DNA of 64,000 bases from CAYNSB01 sp964399625 (GCA_964399625.1 CAYNSB010000005.1:1-64000), one strand, 5' to 3'. Counted from the stretch's first letter, positions 34,464 through 45,726 are shown. A program made the numbers and translations. The notes: generated by a model not told the origin, from the letters alone.

Positions 34464-35396
34464 TCAGGGTGCGTCGCCGCCGCGTCGCTGCGTTTGCTGT
34501 TCTTCGAGCTCTTCGATGGTTCGAGGCCAGTCCTCGCGCAGCAGGCGCGAGAGCGAGCGGTCCGCCAGCACCTTGCCCCCGGTCTGGCACCGCGGGCAGT
34601 AGTTCGTCTCGTTCTCCGCGTAGGCGATGCGCTGGACCTTGGTGCCGCATACAAGGCAGGGCTTTCCAAACTTCCCGTGGACCGCGAAATCCGGGCGGAA
34701 GGCCGTGACCTCGCCCGCGCCGGGGAACGTGCCGGCGAACTCCAGGCGCAAGCGCGCGGTCCATTCCGTCAGCACGCGCCGCGCGGCTTCGTATACGCGA
34801 GCGATCTGCTCATCGTCCATGCGCGACGTGAGCAGCAGCGGGGACATCCCCGCCGCGTGCAGGATCTCGTCGGAGTACGCGGTGCCGATCCCGCTGATGA
34901 GCCGCGGGTCCGTCAGGGTGCGTTTGATGGTGTGCGACTCGCGGCGGAGCGCTTGGGCGAAGCGAGCGAGGCTTGCGCGCTCGTCGAGCAGCTCCATGCC
35001 GCCGCGATCGAGCGTGCGCAGGGAGGCCTCGCCCGACAGAACATGGATCGAGGCGCGGTGCTTCGTGCCGGCCTCGGTCAGCGCGAGCGTGCCATCGGGA
35101 AAGACGAGCGTTGCCTGCGCGATCTTGCCCAGCGGCTTGGCCCATGGCTCGAGCCATCGCAGGCGCCCGGCGATCATGAGATGGATGACGAGGAACAGAT
35201 CGGATTCCAACTCCAGCACGATCCGCTTGCCCAGGCGTCGCACGGCGCGAACGCCCTTGCCCTCGCACGCGTCGATGGGCGGGTCAACAGTGCGAACAAG
35301 GAAGGGGCCGGGCACGCGGATGCGCCCGATCGAGCGCCCGACGACTCGGGGTCGCAGCGCGTGCAGGTAGAGCTCGATGTCGGGCAGCTCGGGCAT
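34464..35396 (-). CDS. fpg: Fpg/Nei-family DNA glycosylase with atypical active-site neighbours
   Basis: A 310-residue base-excision-repair glycosylase. The N-terminus MPELPDIE keeps the catalytic Pro2 and Glu3, and LGKRIVLEL supplies the conserved lysine. The helix-two-turn-helix segment reads SGIGTAYSDEIL, with Thr where Fpg has Asn (GIGNIYADE). The zinc finger CLVC...CPRC has the right 16-residue spacing, but the Arg that precedes TFYC in E. coli Fpg is Asn here (ENETNYC). About 37 residues extend past the zinc finger. The changes suggest altered lesion choice. It shares its strand with the lipoprotein gene upstream (9 nt gap), so both may be one operon. Confidence 0.9.
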   Translation of the reverse strand: MPELPDIELYLHALRPRVVGRSIGRIRVPGPFLVRTVDPPIDACEGKGVRAVRRLGKRIVLELESDLFLVIHLMIAGRLRWLEPWAKPLGKIAQATLVFPDGTLALTEAGTKHRASIHVLSGEASLRTLDRGGMELLDERASLARFAQALRRESHTIKRTLTDPRLISGIGTAYSDEILHAAGMSPLLLTSRMDDEQIARVYEAARRVLTEWTARLRLEFAGTFPGAGEVTAFRPDFAVHGKFGKPCLVCGTKVQRIAYAENETNYCPRCQTGGKVLADRSLSRLLREDWPRTIEELEEQQTQRRGGDAP

Positions 35397-35405
35397 GGCC
35401 TTGCG

Positions 35406-36032
35406 CTACTTGCCCGCCGGCTCGCGCAGGAAGAACGCCATCCACGCGTGCTCGTCGGCGGTGACGACGACGGGCACCCAGGTCGTCGTGACGCCGTCGA
35501 ACGCGCCGCGCCAGTGCCCGTTGCGATCGCGCCATCCGCGCCAATCGCGGTACTCGGTGACGGGATGATCGACGATGGTCTGGCTCTTGCCAAGATAGGT
35601 GGAAGACCACACGACGGTGGTGGCGCCGATCTTCCGGGCGAACAGCAGTAGCTCATCGCGCGTGGGGCGTTCGGTGTCGTGCGCGTTGAACTCGCTCGAG
35701 CCGAGCACCTCGATGGGGCCCGAGTCGGCCGAGATCTGCAGCCCCTTGAGGAGCCGCGCCTTGGCCGACTTGCGCTTCTCGACGGGCCACTCGTCGGGAT
35801 GCGTGTCGCTGGCGGCGATCTCCTTGTTGAGTTCCTCGAGAGTGTCCTGCACGCGCTCCCACGGCACCTCGCGCACGCGCACCGGCGCGTCCTTGGGGAG
35901 CGGCATCGCCACGCTCCGGGGCGAGGCGGTGAACGAGGACTCCCAACGCGAGGGCGCGCACGCGGACAGGAACGACGCCGCCCCGACGAGCACGGCGACC
36001 GCGACGCGGTTCGAGAACCCGTTCGTGTTCAT
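35406..36032 (-). CDS. Small lipoprotein, function unknown
   Basis: A 208-residue protein with a signal peptide and lipobox FLSAC (about residue 25). The mature part starts with a polar region, and the C-terminal half has a compact hydrophobic segment FARKIGATTVVWSSTYLGKSQ followed by a Trp/Arg/Gly-rich run. The GATTVVW-type strand appears in other planctomycete lipoproteins that respond to a cellular stress or envelope signal, but I recognise no named family. GGGAGG lies 7 nt before the ATG. It is just upstream of the Fpg gene on the same strand and 63 nt downstream of the methyltransferase gene. Confidence 0.75.
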   Translation of the reverse strand: MNTNGFSNRVAVAVLVGAASFLSACAPSRWESSFTASPRSVAMPLPKDAPVRVREVPWERVQDTLEELNKEIAASDTHPDEWPVEKRKSAKARLLKGLQISADSGPIEVLGSSEFNAHDTERPTRDELLLFARKIGATTVVWSSTYLGKSQTIVDHPVTEYRDWRGWRDRNGHWRGAFDGVTTTWVPVVVTADEHAWMAFFLREPAGK

Positions 36033-36095
36033 GGTCCCACCTCCCTTGGTTGATGGGGGATTGTTCGCCGTCCGCGGGGTCCGGGCGGCGCGGCG

Positions 36096-37088
36096 TCAGC
36101 GCGGGCCGGCAATAGGGTGGACGAGGTCTTGTCGGCGTGCCAGCGCCCGAAACTCGCCGTAGGCCTTGGGGTGGCTCTTGTGCGTGCTCACGCGCTTGGT
36201 GGCGATCTCGAAGCCGGACCCCGCGAGCATCCGAGAGATCCGCGCTTCGTCGAACGGGTGCGGGTGCATCGGGTCGCGGTGTTCCGAGAGGTCGACGAGC
36301 ACCCACAGGAGCCCGGCCGGCACGAGCAAACGGCGGATCTCCGCGAGAACACCCGCGGGGTCGCTCACGTGGTCGAGCGCGTTCTCGATGATGACAAGAT
36401 CCGCGAAACCCGACGGCAGCGGGACGCGCTCGCCCGGCGCTTCGATGTACGTGATGTGCGCGCACGAGGGCGGCAGAAGGCCCTCCTCCGCGTACCCGCG
36501 GGCCAGCGGATCGACCGCGACCGCCCGACGCCAGGCCGGTGCGCTGGCGATCGCCGGGAAGGGACCGCCCCCGATCTCGACGACCGAACGCTCCCGGCAC
36601 CAGGCGTCCACGCGCGAGTCGAGGTCGGCGAGCTGGGCCTCGGGCAGGCGGACGAAACCATCAAAGGCCGGATCGAGGGTGCCGCCCTTGGCGTCGAGGT
36701 TCAGGGCGATGCCCAGCTCGCGAAGGCGTTCCCTCTGCCACGACCCGAAGGCGGCTCCGACGGGCTGCTTGAGCGCCTGGGCCCCCGCGGGCGTGGCGAT
36801 GAGCCAGCGCCAGAACGCGAGCTCCTCGCGGTGCTTCTCGCGTTCGAGCGTCCATCCGGAGAGGCGTTCGCTCGCGTCTTCCAGGACCGAGACGCGGGCG
36901 AGCAGTTCCTCGTGGCGGCGCTGGCCCGCCGCGTCGTGGGCCGCGGCCTCGGCGCGCGCGCTCGCGAGGTCCTGTCGCGTCGTGGCGAGGCGTCCGTCCA
37001 GGCGCTCGACGGCCTGCTGCACGGGCCAGACGGCGGGGCGCAGGGCTCGGGCGACGATCGACTTGAGGGTGGCTTTGAGCGTGGGCAT
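36096..37088 (-). CDS. Class I SAM-dependent methyltransferase with N-terminal coiled coil
   Basis: A 330-residue protein. The N-terminal 95 residues form a coiled-coil-like helix (VERLDGRLATTRQDLASARAE). The C-terminal 210 residues form a Rossmann-type methyltransferase: motif I is VVEIGGGPFPAI, with the acidic residue after strand 2 in AVDPLA, and motif post-II IENALDHVSDPAGVL precedes RRLLVPAGLLWVLVDL. This resembles Methyltransf_11 and glycosyl- or lipid-decorating enzymes. The substrate is unknown. The start is ATG 37088, just before a divergent promoter region shared with phoU. The gene has no clear ribosome site. Confidence 0.88.
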   Translation of the reverse strand: MPTLKATLKSIVARALRPAVWPVQQAVERLDGRLATTRQDLASARAEAAAHDAAGQRRHEELLARVSVLEDASERLSGWTLEREKHREELAFWRWLIATPAGAQALKQPVGAAFGSWQRERLRELGIALNLDAKGGTLDPAFDGFVRLPEAQLADLDSRVDAWCRERSVVEIGGGPFPAIASAPAWRRAVAVDPLARGYAEEGLLPPSCAHITYIEAPGERVPLPSGFADLVIIENALDHVSDPAGVLAEIRRLLVPAGLLWVLVDLSEHRDPMHPHPFDEARISRMLAGSGFEIATKRVSTHKSHPKAYGEFRALARRQDLVHPIAGPR

Positions 37089-37118
37089 GCTCGCGTGGTG
37101 GGTGCGTTGCGCGGGAAC

Positions 37119-37127
37119 TGTTACAAT
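37119..37127 (+). promoter_or_regulatory. Extended -10 promoter of phoU
   Basis: TGTTACAAT matches the TGnTATAAT extended -10 consensus with one change. It lies 55 nt before the phoU start codon in the divergent gap; no Pho-box was recognised in it. Confidence 0.5.
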
Positions 37128-37181
37128 AGGTCCGGCGCGGCGGCGCGTGATGTTCGGGTCGTCCCCGCGCAGGAGGCTCCA

Positions 37182-37937
37182 TTGAGCACGGGCAGCATTG
37201 GCGGCGCGCGTGAGGAAGCGGGGATCCCGCCGCGCGGGGGGTTCGATCGCTCGGTGGCGCAGCTGAAGCGTCGCCTCGTGCAGGAGGGGACGGCGGCGGT
37301 GGGCATGCTCGAGGCCGCTCTGGACGCGCTGTGGCGACTGGACGTCTCCAAGGCGCGGGACGTGCGACGCTCCGACGACCAGATCGATCGCGAGGAGGTC
37401 GAGATCGAGCAGGAGTGCTTCCGCCTGCTGACGCTGCAGGCGCCCTTCGCGCGGGACTTCAGGATCATCACGTTCGCGCTCAAGGTGAACAACGACTTCG
37501 AGCGCGTCGCGGACCACGCGTCGTCCATCGCGAAGGTGGCGATGCGGTTGGACTTTCCCGAGCCGCCCCGGTGGCCCACGGCGTTGGTCGAGATGGGGCA
37601 GCGCGTCACGGTCATGTGCCACTCGCTGCTGCGGGCGGTGCTGGATGAGGACGGGACGCTCGCGGCGCAGATCGTGGGCGAGGACAAGACGATCGACGCG
37701 CTCGAGAAGCGTCTGTTCGAGGAGACGCAGGATCTGATGCGCAAGGACCCCGCGTGGGTGCGCCATGGGCTGCTCGTGTACCGCCTGGGGCGTGAGCTGG
37801 AGCGCATCGGGGACCTGATGAAGAACATCGCCGAGGACGTGATCTACCTGGCGACGGGCTCGATCGTGCGCCACGAGGCCAAGCGTGCGGCATCCCACCA
37901 ATCGGGGCCCGCAACCGAGGCCCCCGGGGATCGGTAG
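37182..37937 (+). CDS. phoU: PhoU phosphate signalling protein
   Basis: A 251-residue PhoU-type protein of two three-helix bundles. Each bundle has the metal-ligand pattern typical of the family: ITFALKVNNDFERVADHASSIAKVA in the first half and RLGRELERIGDLMKNIAEDVIYL in the second. PhoU restrains the PstSCAB phosphate importer and the PhoR kinase when phosphate is plentiful; neither pst nor pho genes are in the window. The start is TTG at 37182, preceded by AGGAGG with a 5-nt spacer, which decides the choice. It is followed by a zinc-ribbon membrane protein 20 nt downstream, which is likely co-transcribed. Confidence 0.94.
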   Translation: MSTGSIGGAREEAGIPPRGGFDRSVAQLKRRLVQEGTAAVGMLEAALDALWRLDVSKARDVRRSDDQIDREEVEIEQECFRLLTLQAPFARDFRIITFALKVNNDFERVADHASSIAKVAMRLDFPEPPRWPTALVEMGQRVTVMCHSLLRAVLDEDGTLAAQIVGEDKTIDALEKRLFEETQDLMRKDPAWVRHGLLVYRLGRELERIGDLMKNIAEDVIYLATGSIVRHEAKRAASHQSGPATEAPGDR

Positions 37938-37957
37938 GCTCGGGTGAGGTGCCACCG

Positions 37958-38923
37958 ATGGGCGAGCGGAAGTCGAACAAGATCCCCGGCAAGCCCAGCA
38001 ACACGCTGGGACCGATCCGCGCCCAGGGACTGGGCGACATCGAGCCAGAACTAAAGATCGACGAGAGCGCGACGTACGAGGAGGCCGGGCCCACGATCAC
38101 GCGCCAGGGTCGTGACGGCATCGACAAGAGCCGCGCGGGCGGGCGGGGCAGCAAGGCGAGCAACGACATGGGGCCCGGGGCGCCCCAGGCGATCTACGAC
38201 CTCGCACCGGAAATCCATGCGGACGCGAAGAAGGAGCGGCCCAAGGGCGAGACCCGTCCGTGCACGGAGTGCGGCTGGCCCGTGGAAGTGCGGGCGCACG
38301 TGTGCACGAAGTGCGGGTTCGACAAGCGCACCGGCGCCGCGCGGGCGACGCAGGTGGGCGAGGAGGACAAGCCCGAGCCCCTGCCCGACACGCGCTTCCA
38401 GACCTACATGCACGACCCGCTGCTCTCGCGGCGGGCATGGGTGAAGGCGATCGGGCTGATGGTGGGGGGGCTTGTGGTGCTTGCGTTCAGCGCGTCGGTG
38501 CTCGGCGGGGTCGCCGCGCGCGTTGCGCCGGTGGGCACGCCGGCGCCTTCTTCCATCACGATCTACGCGCAGTATCTCGGGAAGTTGTTCGTCACGCTCG
38601 CGGTGGTGAGCGGTCTCTATGTTGCATCGTGCTACATCTTCCTTGACTACCTCGGGCCTTTCGTGCTGGCGGTGTTGCGATTGGGAGCGGCGTTGGCGTG
38701 CGCGAACGCGGCGCAGAGCGTCGTCGAGCTGATCATCCTGCTGAGCCCGAATTTCTTCTTCATCGGGCTCATCCTGGGCGCGCTCGCCGGGATCATCACG
38801 TTCCTCGCCCTCTTCACGGACCTCCTCGACACGGAGTACCAGGAGGGCATTCTGTTCACGGGGCTGGTGTTCTTCGCCAAGATCGTGCTGGCGATCACCG
38901 TGTACCCGGCGATCACGCGCTGA
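37958..38923 (+). CDS. Zinc-ribbon membrane protein, function unknown
   Basis: A 321-residue protein with a polar N-terminal 95 residues, a zinc-ribbon-like CTECGWPVEVRAHVCTKCGFD at about 102-122, and four or five hydrophobic helices from about residue 150. The pattern of CxECG...CxKCGFD followed by helices is frequent in planctomycete proteins of unknown role. ATG 37958 has GAGG 8 nt upstream; a GTG at 37949 is possible. It follows phoU by 20 nt and is convergent with ubiA. A role next to PhoU is only positional. Confidence 0.8.
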   Translation: MGERKSNKIPGKPSNTLGPIRAQGLGDIEPELKIDESATYEEAGPTITRQGRDGIDKSRAGGRGSKASNDMGPGAPQAIYDLAPEIHADAKKERPKGETRPCTECGWPVEVRAHVCTKCGFDKRTGAARATQVGEEDKPEPLPDTRFQTYMHDPLLSRRAWVKAIGLMVGGLVVLAFSASVLGGVAARVAPVGTPAPSSITIYAQYLGKLFVTLAVVSGLYVASCYIFLDYLGPFVLAVLRLGAALACANAAQSVVELIILLSPNFFFIGLILGALAGIITFLALFTDLLDTEYQEGILFTGLVFFAKIVLAITVYPAITR

Positions 38924-38926
38924 GCG

Positions 38927-39874
38927 CTACAGCAGCACGTCCACGCACCCCAGCACGCCCAGCACGCACGAAACAACGCCATTGAGCGTGAAGAACGCGA
39001 CGTCCAGGCCGCGGCCCGTGCGCGCGGTGTCGTTGCGGATGAGGACGGCGTGCTCGCTGATCAGCAGCCCCGCGGCGATGGCGATGCCCGCGAGGAAAGG
39101 CCACGACAAGCGGCCGTCGACCGCCCATGCCCCCAGCAGGAAAAGGATGGCCAGCGCGTGCATGGTGCGGCTGATCCAGAGTGCCCGCCGCGGACCCAGG
39201 CGCGCCGGAATGCTGCTCAGGGCGGTGCGGCGATCAAACTCGATGTCCTGCAGGGCATAAATGATGTCGAACCCCGCGACCCAGACAAGGACCATGAGCG
39301 ACACCGCCCAGATCGCCGGCTGCACCGCCAGATTCGAGGGTTCGACCGCGATGCACGCTGCAAGAGGCGAGGCCCCCAGCGCTCCGCCCAAAAACACGTG
39401 GCAGAGCCACGTAAACCGTTTGGTCAGTGAGTAGAAGGCGATCCATGCCAGAGTTGGCAGGGAGAGGTACAAGGGCCAGGGGTTGGCGTAGAGAAGCAGA
39501 AAGACGGAGGTCGTCCCGACGAAGAAGGCCGCGGCGAGAACAGCGGCGATCCAGCCCGCGAGAGAGGAGACCCGCCCGGACGCGATCACGCGTCGCGTGG
39601 TGCGCGGGTTCTGCGCGTCGAAGCGCCGGTCCACGAGGCGGTTGAACAGCATCGCCCAGGTCCGTGCCGCGACCATGCACAGCACGATGAGCCCCAGCTT
39701 GCCCAGGAATCGTGGCGTGTTGCCCGGCAGCCCGAAGGACGTGTTCGCCAGGAACGCGCCCAGCACGGCGAACGGCAGCGCGAACACGGAGTGGGCGATC
39801 TTGATGTCCGAGGCCAGCAGAAGGGCGAGTCTGGCTGGGGAAGGACGCGGATCAGGGGCGGGCGCATCGGACAT
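38927..39874 (-). CDS. ubiA: UbiA-family prenyltransferase
   Basis: A 315-residue membrane enzyme with about nine helices that attaches polyprenyl chains to an aromatic acceptor. The two Asp-rich motifs are clear: NRLVDRRFDAQNPRT (first) and DIIYALQDIEFDRRT (second). They bind the magnesium-diphosphate of the prenyl donor. Whether the acceptor is 4-hydroxybenzoate (ubiquinone) or the futalosine-route intermediate (menaquinone, MqnP) cannot be told from sequence; planctomycetes make menaquinone, so the latter is plausible and would feed the alternative complex III. The start ATG at 39874 has no clear ribosome site. Confidence 0.93.
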   Translation of the reverse strand: MSDAPAPDPRPSPARLALLLASDIKIAHSVFALPFAVLGAFLANTSFGLPGNTPRFLGKLGLIVLCMVAARTWAMLFNRLVDRRFDAQNPRTTRRVIASGRVSSLAGWIAAVLAAAFFVGTTSVFLLLYANPWPLYLSLPTLAWIAFYSLTKRFTWLCHVFLGGALGASPLAACIAVEPSNLAVQPAIWAVSLMVLVWVAGFDIIYALQDIEFDRRTALSSIPARLGPRRALWISRTMHALAILFLLGAWAVDGRLSWPFLAGIAIAAGLLISEHAVLIRNDTARTGRGLDVAFFTLNGVVSCVLGVLGCVDVLL

Positions 39875-40033
39875 CGGGGCGATCTTTGGCGCGTGGAATC
39901 GCGGGCGACGTGCTCGCTCGAGTTCGCGGGGAGAAACGTGTGCCGAAACCTCGTCGTGCGCCGATGAATGAAGGCTGGTGAGGCCGGGGAGTCCGGCCCG
40001 CCGCGCCACCCCTTTCGCGATGGAGAGTTGCCG

Positions 40034-40276
40034 ATGCTGTCCCCTGCCGCCCGCCGTCTGTCCGCCGTGCTTGCCGCCGCCTTCGTGTCGTCCGTCGCCC
40101 TCGCGGGCGAGCCGACGCTCCCGGGCATGGCTCCCAGCGAGCCCGTTCAGGTGGAGCAGAAGCCGATCGCGAGCAAGCACACGACCCAGAAGGTCGCCAA
40201 GAAGGCGAAGAAGGCGTCGCACAAGCGCCATCACAAGAAGCACGTGAAGGCCGCGGCCAAGCCCTCGACGCGCTGA
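40034..40276 (+). CDS. Small exported Lys/His-rich protein
   Basis: An 80-residue protein with a signal peptide ending near VALAG (about residue 24), a short Pro-containing stretch, and a tail from residue 53 to the end rich in Lys and His (VAKKAKKASHKRHHKKHVKAAAK). The mature protein is about 55 residues, very basic. Possible roles are metal binding, binding polyanions in the envelope or DNA; I recognise no family. GGAGAG precedes the ATG. The gene is flanked by the divergent ubiA gene and two terminator-like hairpins, so it is transcribed alone. Confidence 0.72.
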   Translation: MLSPAARRLSAVLAAAFVSSVALAGEPTLPGMAPSEPVQVEQKPIASKHTTQKVAKKAKKASHKRHHKKHVKAAAKPSTR

Positions 40277-40281
40277 GGGGC

Positions 40282-40301
40282 GCTCGGGCGAACGCCCGAG
40301 C
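40282..40301 (+). terminator. Hairpin after the Lys/His-rich gene
   Basis: GCTCGGGCG and CGCCCGAGC form a perfect 9-bp stem with a 2-nt spacer (or 8 bp with a GAAC loop) 6 nt past the stop codon. A purine-rich stretch follows, not a T-run. Confidence 0.45.
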
Positions 40302-40325
40302 AAGAACGAACAAGCCAAACCCCGG

Positions 40326-40359
40326 GCACGCGAGCTCCTCGCGTGCTCGGTTCGTTTTT
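40326..40359 (+). terminator. T-tailed hairpin between the Lys/His-rich gene and M28 peptidase
   Basis: GCACGCGAG (40326-40334) pairs exactly with CTCGCGTGC (40338-40346) and is followed 8 nt later by TTTTT (40355-40359). It terminates the + strand transcript; on the minus strand it lies just past the M28 stop. Confidence 0.55.
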
Positions 40360-40367
40360 GGGGAGGG

Positions 40368-42389
40368 CTATTTGCCCCCGCTGTCGCGAGCCTTGAGAGT
40401 GACCTTGAGCACCACTTCCTCGCCGTTGCGGAGGACGATGATGCTCACGACGTCGCCCGGGTTGGCTGAGCCGAGCATGGGCATCCAATCCTCGACGCGC
40501 CTGATGGGCTGCCCGTTCCACTTGATGAGGCGATCGCCGACCTTCACGCCTCCCTCGGCGGCGGGCGTGCCCTCGTAGACATCGCCGACCTCGACGCCCG
40601 GCTTGTCGTCGGCGTAGGAGCCGGGAGCGATGCCGAAGCGCACGCGCGTGCGCGTTGGGCCGGGCTTGCTCGCCTGCTCCTGCTCCTTCGTGGGCTTGAC
40701 GAAGGCCAGGCGCGCCGAGCGAGTCGCGGCATCCAGGGCGATGTCGTGGATGAGCGCCGCGACCCGGGCGCCGCCCACAGGGTTGATCGTGTCGATGGTG
40801 TCCTGCGGCGTGTGGTACTCGCGGTGCAGCCCCGTGAAGAAGAACAGCACGGGGATGCTCTTGGTGTAGAACGAGTGGTGGTCGGAGTTGGTCGCGATGT
40901 TCGCGCCGTGCTTGATGTCGAGCCCGCTGGCGTCCAGGCGCGGCTTGAGCATGTCGTAGAGCCCCTGCGCGGACTCGGTGCCGTCGATCTCCAGCACGTC
41001 CTTGCGCAGACGCCCGATCATGTCCATGTTGATCATGAGGTCGATGGACTCGAGCGGGATCGGAGGGTTGTTGACAAGGTGGTGCGAGCCGTTGAGCCCC
41101 GATTCCTCGGCCGAGAACGCGACAAAGAGGATGGACCGCGCGGGGGTGTTCTTGTCCGCGTTTGCGTACGCGCGCGCGAGCGAGGACGCCAGGAGCATCA
41201 GGCCCGCGCTGCCCGAGGCGTTGTCGTCCGCGCCGGGATGGATCTTGCCCAGGTTGGCCGGCGTCACACCCACGGGCCCGACGCCGACGTGGTCGTAGTG
41301 AGCACCGATGACGATCCACTGGCTCGCGAGTTCGCCGCGCCCGGGAAGCACGCCCCAGACGTTGTCGGTCATGAGCGGCTCGCGGGAGATCGCGACCTGA
41401 AGAGTGACGGGGCGATGTGGCGCGAGATCAAGCAGCGCGCTGCGAAGGTCGGGACGGTCGGCTCGGGCGCGCAAGCTCTCGAACGACAGCGGCGCGCCCA
41501 GCTCATCGGTGGCGCCGGAAAGCAGCGGAGCCACCGCCTCGGGCGTCACCATGACCACGGGCACGCCCATGTCCTTCTTCAGGGGCAACGAGTCGCGCGT
41601 GGAGACGAGCGACTTGCCCCGCGCATCGTCCACGCCCGGCGGGTTCACGATGATCACACCCGCAGCGCCGCTCGCCACGGCGGTCTGCACCTTGTCGTCG
41701 AGGGATGCGCTGGGGCTCCAGCCATTGCCCTTGGTCCAGAGGCTCTTGCCATGCTCGTCCATGGGCTCGAATCGGAAGAGCAGGGCGATCTTTCCCGCGA
41801 GGCCCGCGTCCTTGGGGATGGACGTGTACCCGTCCGAGCCCTCGTTGATGGAGTACCCGACGAACACCAACGGCGCCTCAACTTTGCCGTTGCCCGAAAG
41901 CCCCAGCACCGTGAACTCCTCGCCGGGACGGAGATCGTGTGGCTTGCCCATCGGGCCCAGCAGGGTCACTCGCTGCTCGACGACCTTGGTGTCCTCGCCG
42001 CAACGGAAGGCCTGGCGGAATGAGGTCTTGCCCTCGCTCGCGGCCTGAGGCGCAAGCGGCATGAGACCCGAGCTCGTGAACTGCCGCTCGATGTAGTCGG
42101 CGGCGGCGCGGTTTCCCGGTGTTCCAGCGTATCGACCTTCCAGCTTCGGATCGGCAAGAAAGGCGACGTGGGCGTGGAACGAGCGGGCCTCTGGTGAAGC
42201 GTCGCGCAGCTGATCTTCGCTGAGCGGCCGGGGGTCGGCTGGGGCCTCGGGCGTTGGGGGCGGGCTCGCCGCGCCGGTGGACGCTGGCGCGGCGGTGTGC
42301 TGGGCGAGCGCGAGGGGCAGGCCCGCGACGAGCATGAGCACAACGCTCGCAGCGCGGGTGAGAGGCCGGAGATGCGTGGGTTGGGTCAT
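40368..42389 (-). CDS. Secreted M28-family zinc metallopeptidase with PDZ domain
   Basis: A 673-residue protein with a signal peptide ending near ALAQ. A protease-associated-type insert lies at about 150-300 (GLSGNGKVEAPLVFVGYSI, ASGAAGVIIVNPPG). The M28 core has the five zinc ligands in order: His in IGAHYDHVG, Asp in HPGADDNASGSAG, Glu-Glu in FSAEESGLNGS, Asp in INMDMIGR and His in HREYHTPQDTID. A C-terminal PDZ-like domain (about 585-668, GGVKVGDRLIKWNGQPI, DWMPMLGSANPGDVVSI) follows. It is an aminopeptidase or carboxypeptidase that acts outside the cytoplasm on peptides. The ATG has no clear ribosome site. Confidence 0.93.
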   Translation of the reverse strand: MTQPTHLRPLTRAASVVLMLVAGLPLALAQHTAAPASTGAASPPPTPEAPADPRPLSEDQLRDASPEARSFHAHVAFLADPKLEGRYAGTPGNRAAADYIERQFTSSGLMPLAPQAASEGKTSFRQAFRCGEDTKVVEQRVTLLGPMGKPHDLRPGEEFTVLGLSGNGKVEAPLVFVGYSINEGSDGYTSIPKDAGLAGKIALLFRFEPMDEHGKSLWTKGNGWSPSASLDDKVQTAVASGAAGVIIVNPPGVDDARGKSLVSTRDSLPLKKDMGVPVVMVTPEAVAPLLSGATDELGAPLSFESLRARADRPDLRSALLDLAPHRPVTLQVAISREPLMTDNVWGVLPGRGELASQWIVIGAHYDHVGVGPVGVTPANLGKIHPGADDNASGSAGLMLLASSLARAYANADKNTPARSILFVAFSAEESGLNGSHHLVNNPPIPLESIDLMINMDMIGRLRKDVLEIDGTESAQGLYDMLKPRLDASGLDIKHGANIATNSDHHSFYTKSIPVLFFFTGLHREYHTPQDTIDTINPVGGARVAALIHDIALDAATRSARLAFVKPTKEQEQASKPGPTRTRVRFGIAPGSYADDKPGVEVGDVYEGTPAAEGGVKVGDRLIKWNGQPIRRVEDWMPMLGSANPGDVVSIIVLRNGEEVVLKVTLKARDSGGK

Positions 42390-42442
42390 GGTCGTGCTGA
42401 GCGTGCGCGGTGCGAGCGGAGCGAGAGAGTCTGATGGTCGCC

Positions 42443-42480
42443 AAAAAAGGATAACCCGGCGGAGGGTGCCCGCCGGGTTA
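42443..42480 (-). terminator. Minus-strand intrinsic terminator or attenuator upstream of the M28 gene
   Basis: On the minus strand, TAACCCGGCGG and its exact complement (11-bp stem at 42452-42480, 7-nt loop) are followed by TCC and TTTTTT (42448-42443). It faces the M28 gene, whose start is 54 nt further on. No protein gene on the minus strand ends here, so it closes a short RNA or attenuates the M28 leader. Confidence 0.7.
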
Positions 42481-42600
42481 CCTGGAGAACCTCCAAGATG
42501 CCGCGCGGGTCAGGTAGCGCGTGGACACCCCGGGGTTGACGGTGGGTACCGGTGGGCGTGGAGCCGGTTGCATGTTCCCGGGCCAGAAATGCTTTCAAAA
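42443..42600 (-). ncRNA. Candidate small RNA or 5' leader ending at the minus-strand terminator
   Basis: In the 334-nt gap between M28 and gcvP, the minus strand has a second hairpin immediately before the terminator (CTTGGAG with CTCCAGG at 42481-42497, one G-T pair). It also has an AT-rich stretch at about 42587-42602 containing TTGAAA, a -35-like hexamer. Together they outline a possible 100-150 nt transcript. No known RNA family is recognised, and the 5' end is a guess. The remaining gap (42601-42723) holds the gcvP promoter. Confidence 0.3.
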
Positions 42601-42627
42601 TCGTGCGGGCGGGGGTCGTGCGTGTTC

Positions 42628-42656
42628 GGGACAAGGCCGGTGTGCGTTCCTACACT
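42628..42656 (+). promoter_or_regulatory. Promoter of gcvP
   Basis: GGGACA (42628-42633) and TACACT (42651-42656) are separated by 17 bp. The TSS would lie near 42663, giving a leader of about 60 nt. I found no glycine riboswitch in this leader. Confidence 0.5.
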
Positions 42657-42723
42657 GCCGCGGGCTGTGCATTCCGGCATTGAACGCCGACTCAGGCCCA
42701 CGCTGAACCACACTGGAACCGCC

Positions 42724-45726
<3,003 letters not shown>

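Noticed and set aside
42386..42634. An 82-codon minus-strand frame overlapping the M28 start by ATGA.
   Set aside because: It runs straight through the intrinsic terminator and has no recognisable domain or ribosome site, so it is probably chance.
42601..42723. A glycine riboswitch was expected before gcvP.
   Set aside because: No conserved glycine-aptamer core is visible in the leader, and the promoter hexamers leave only about 60 nt of leader.
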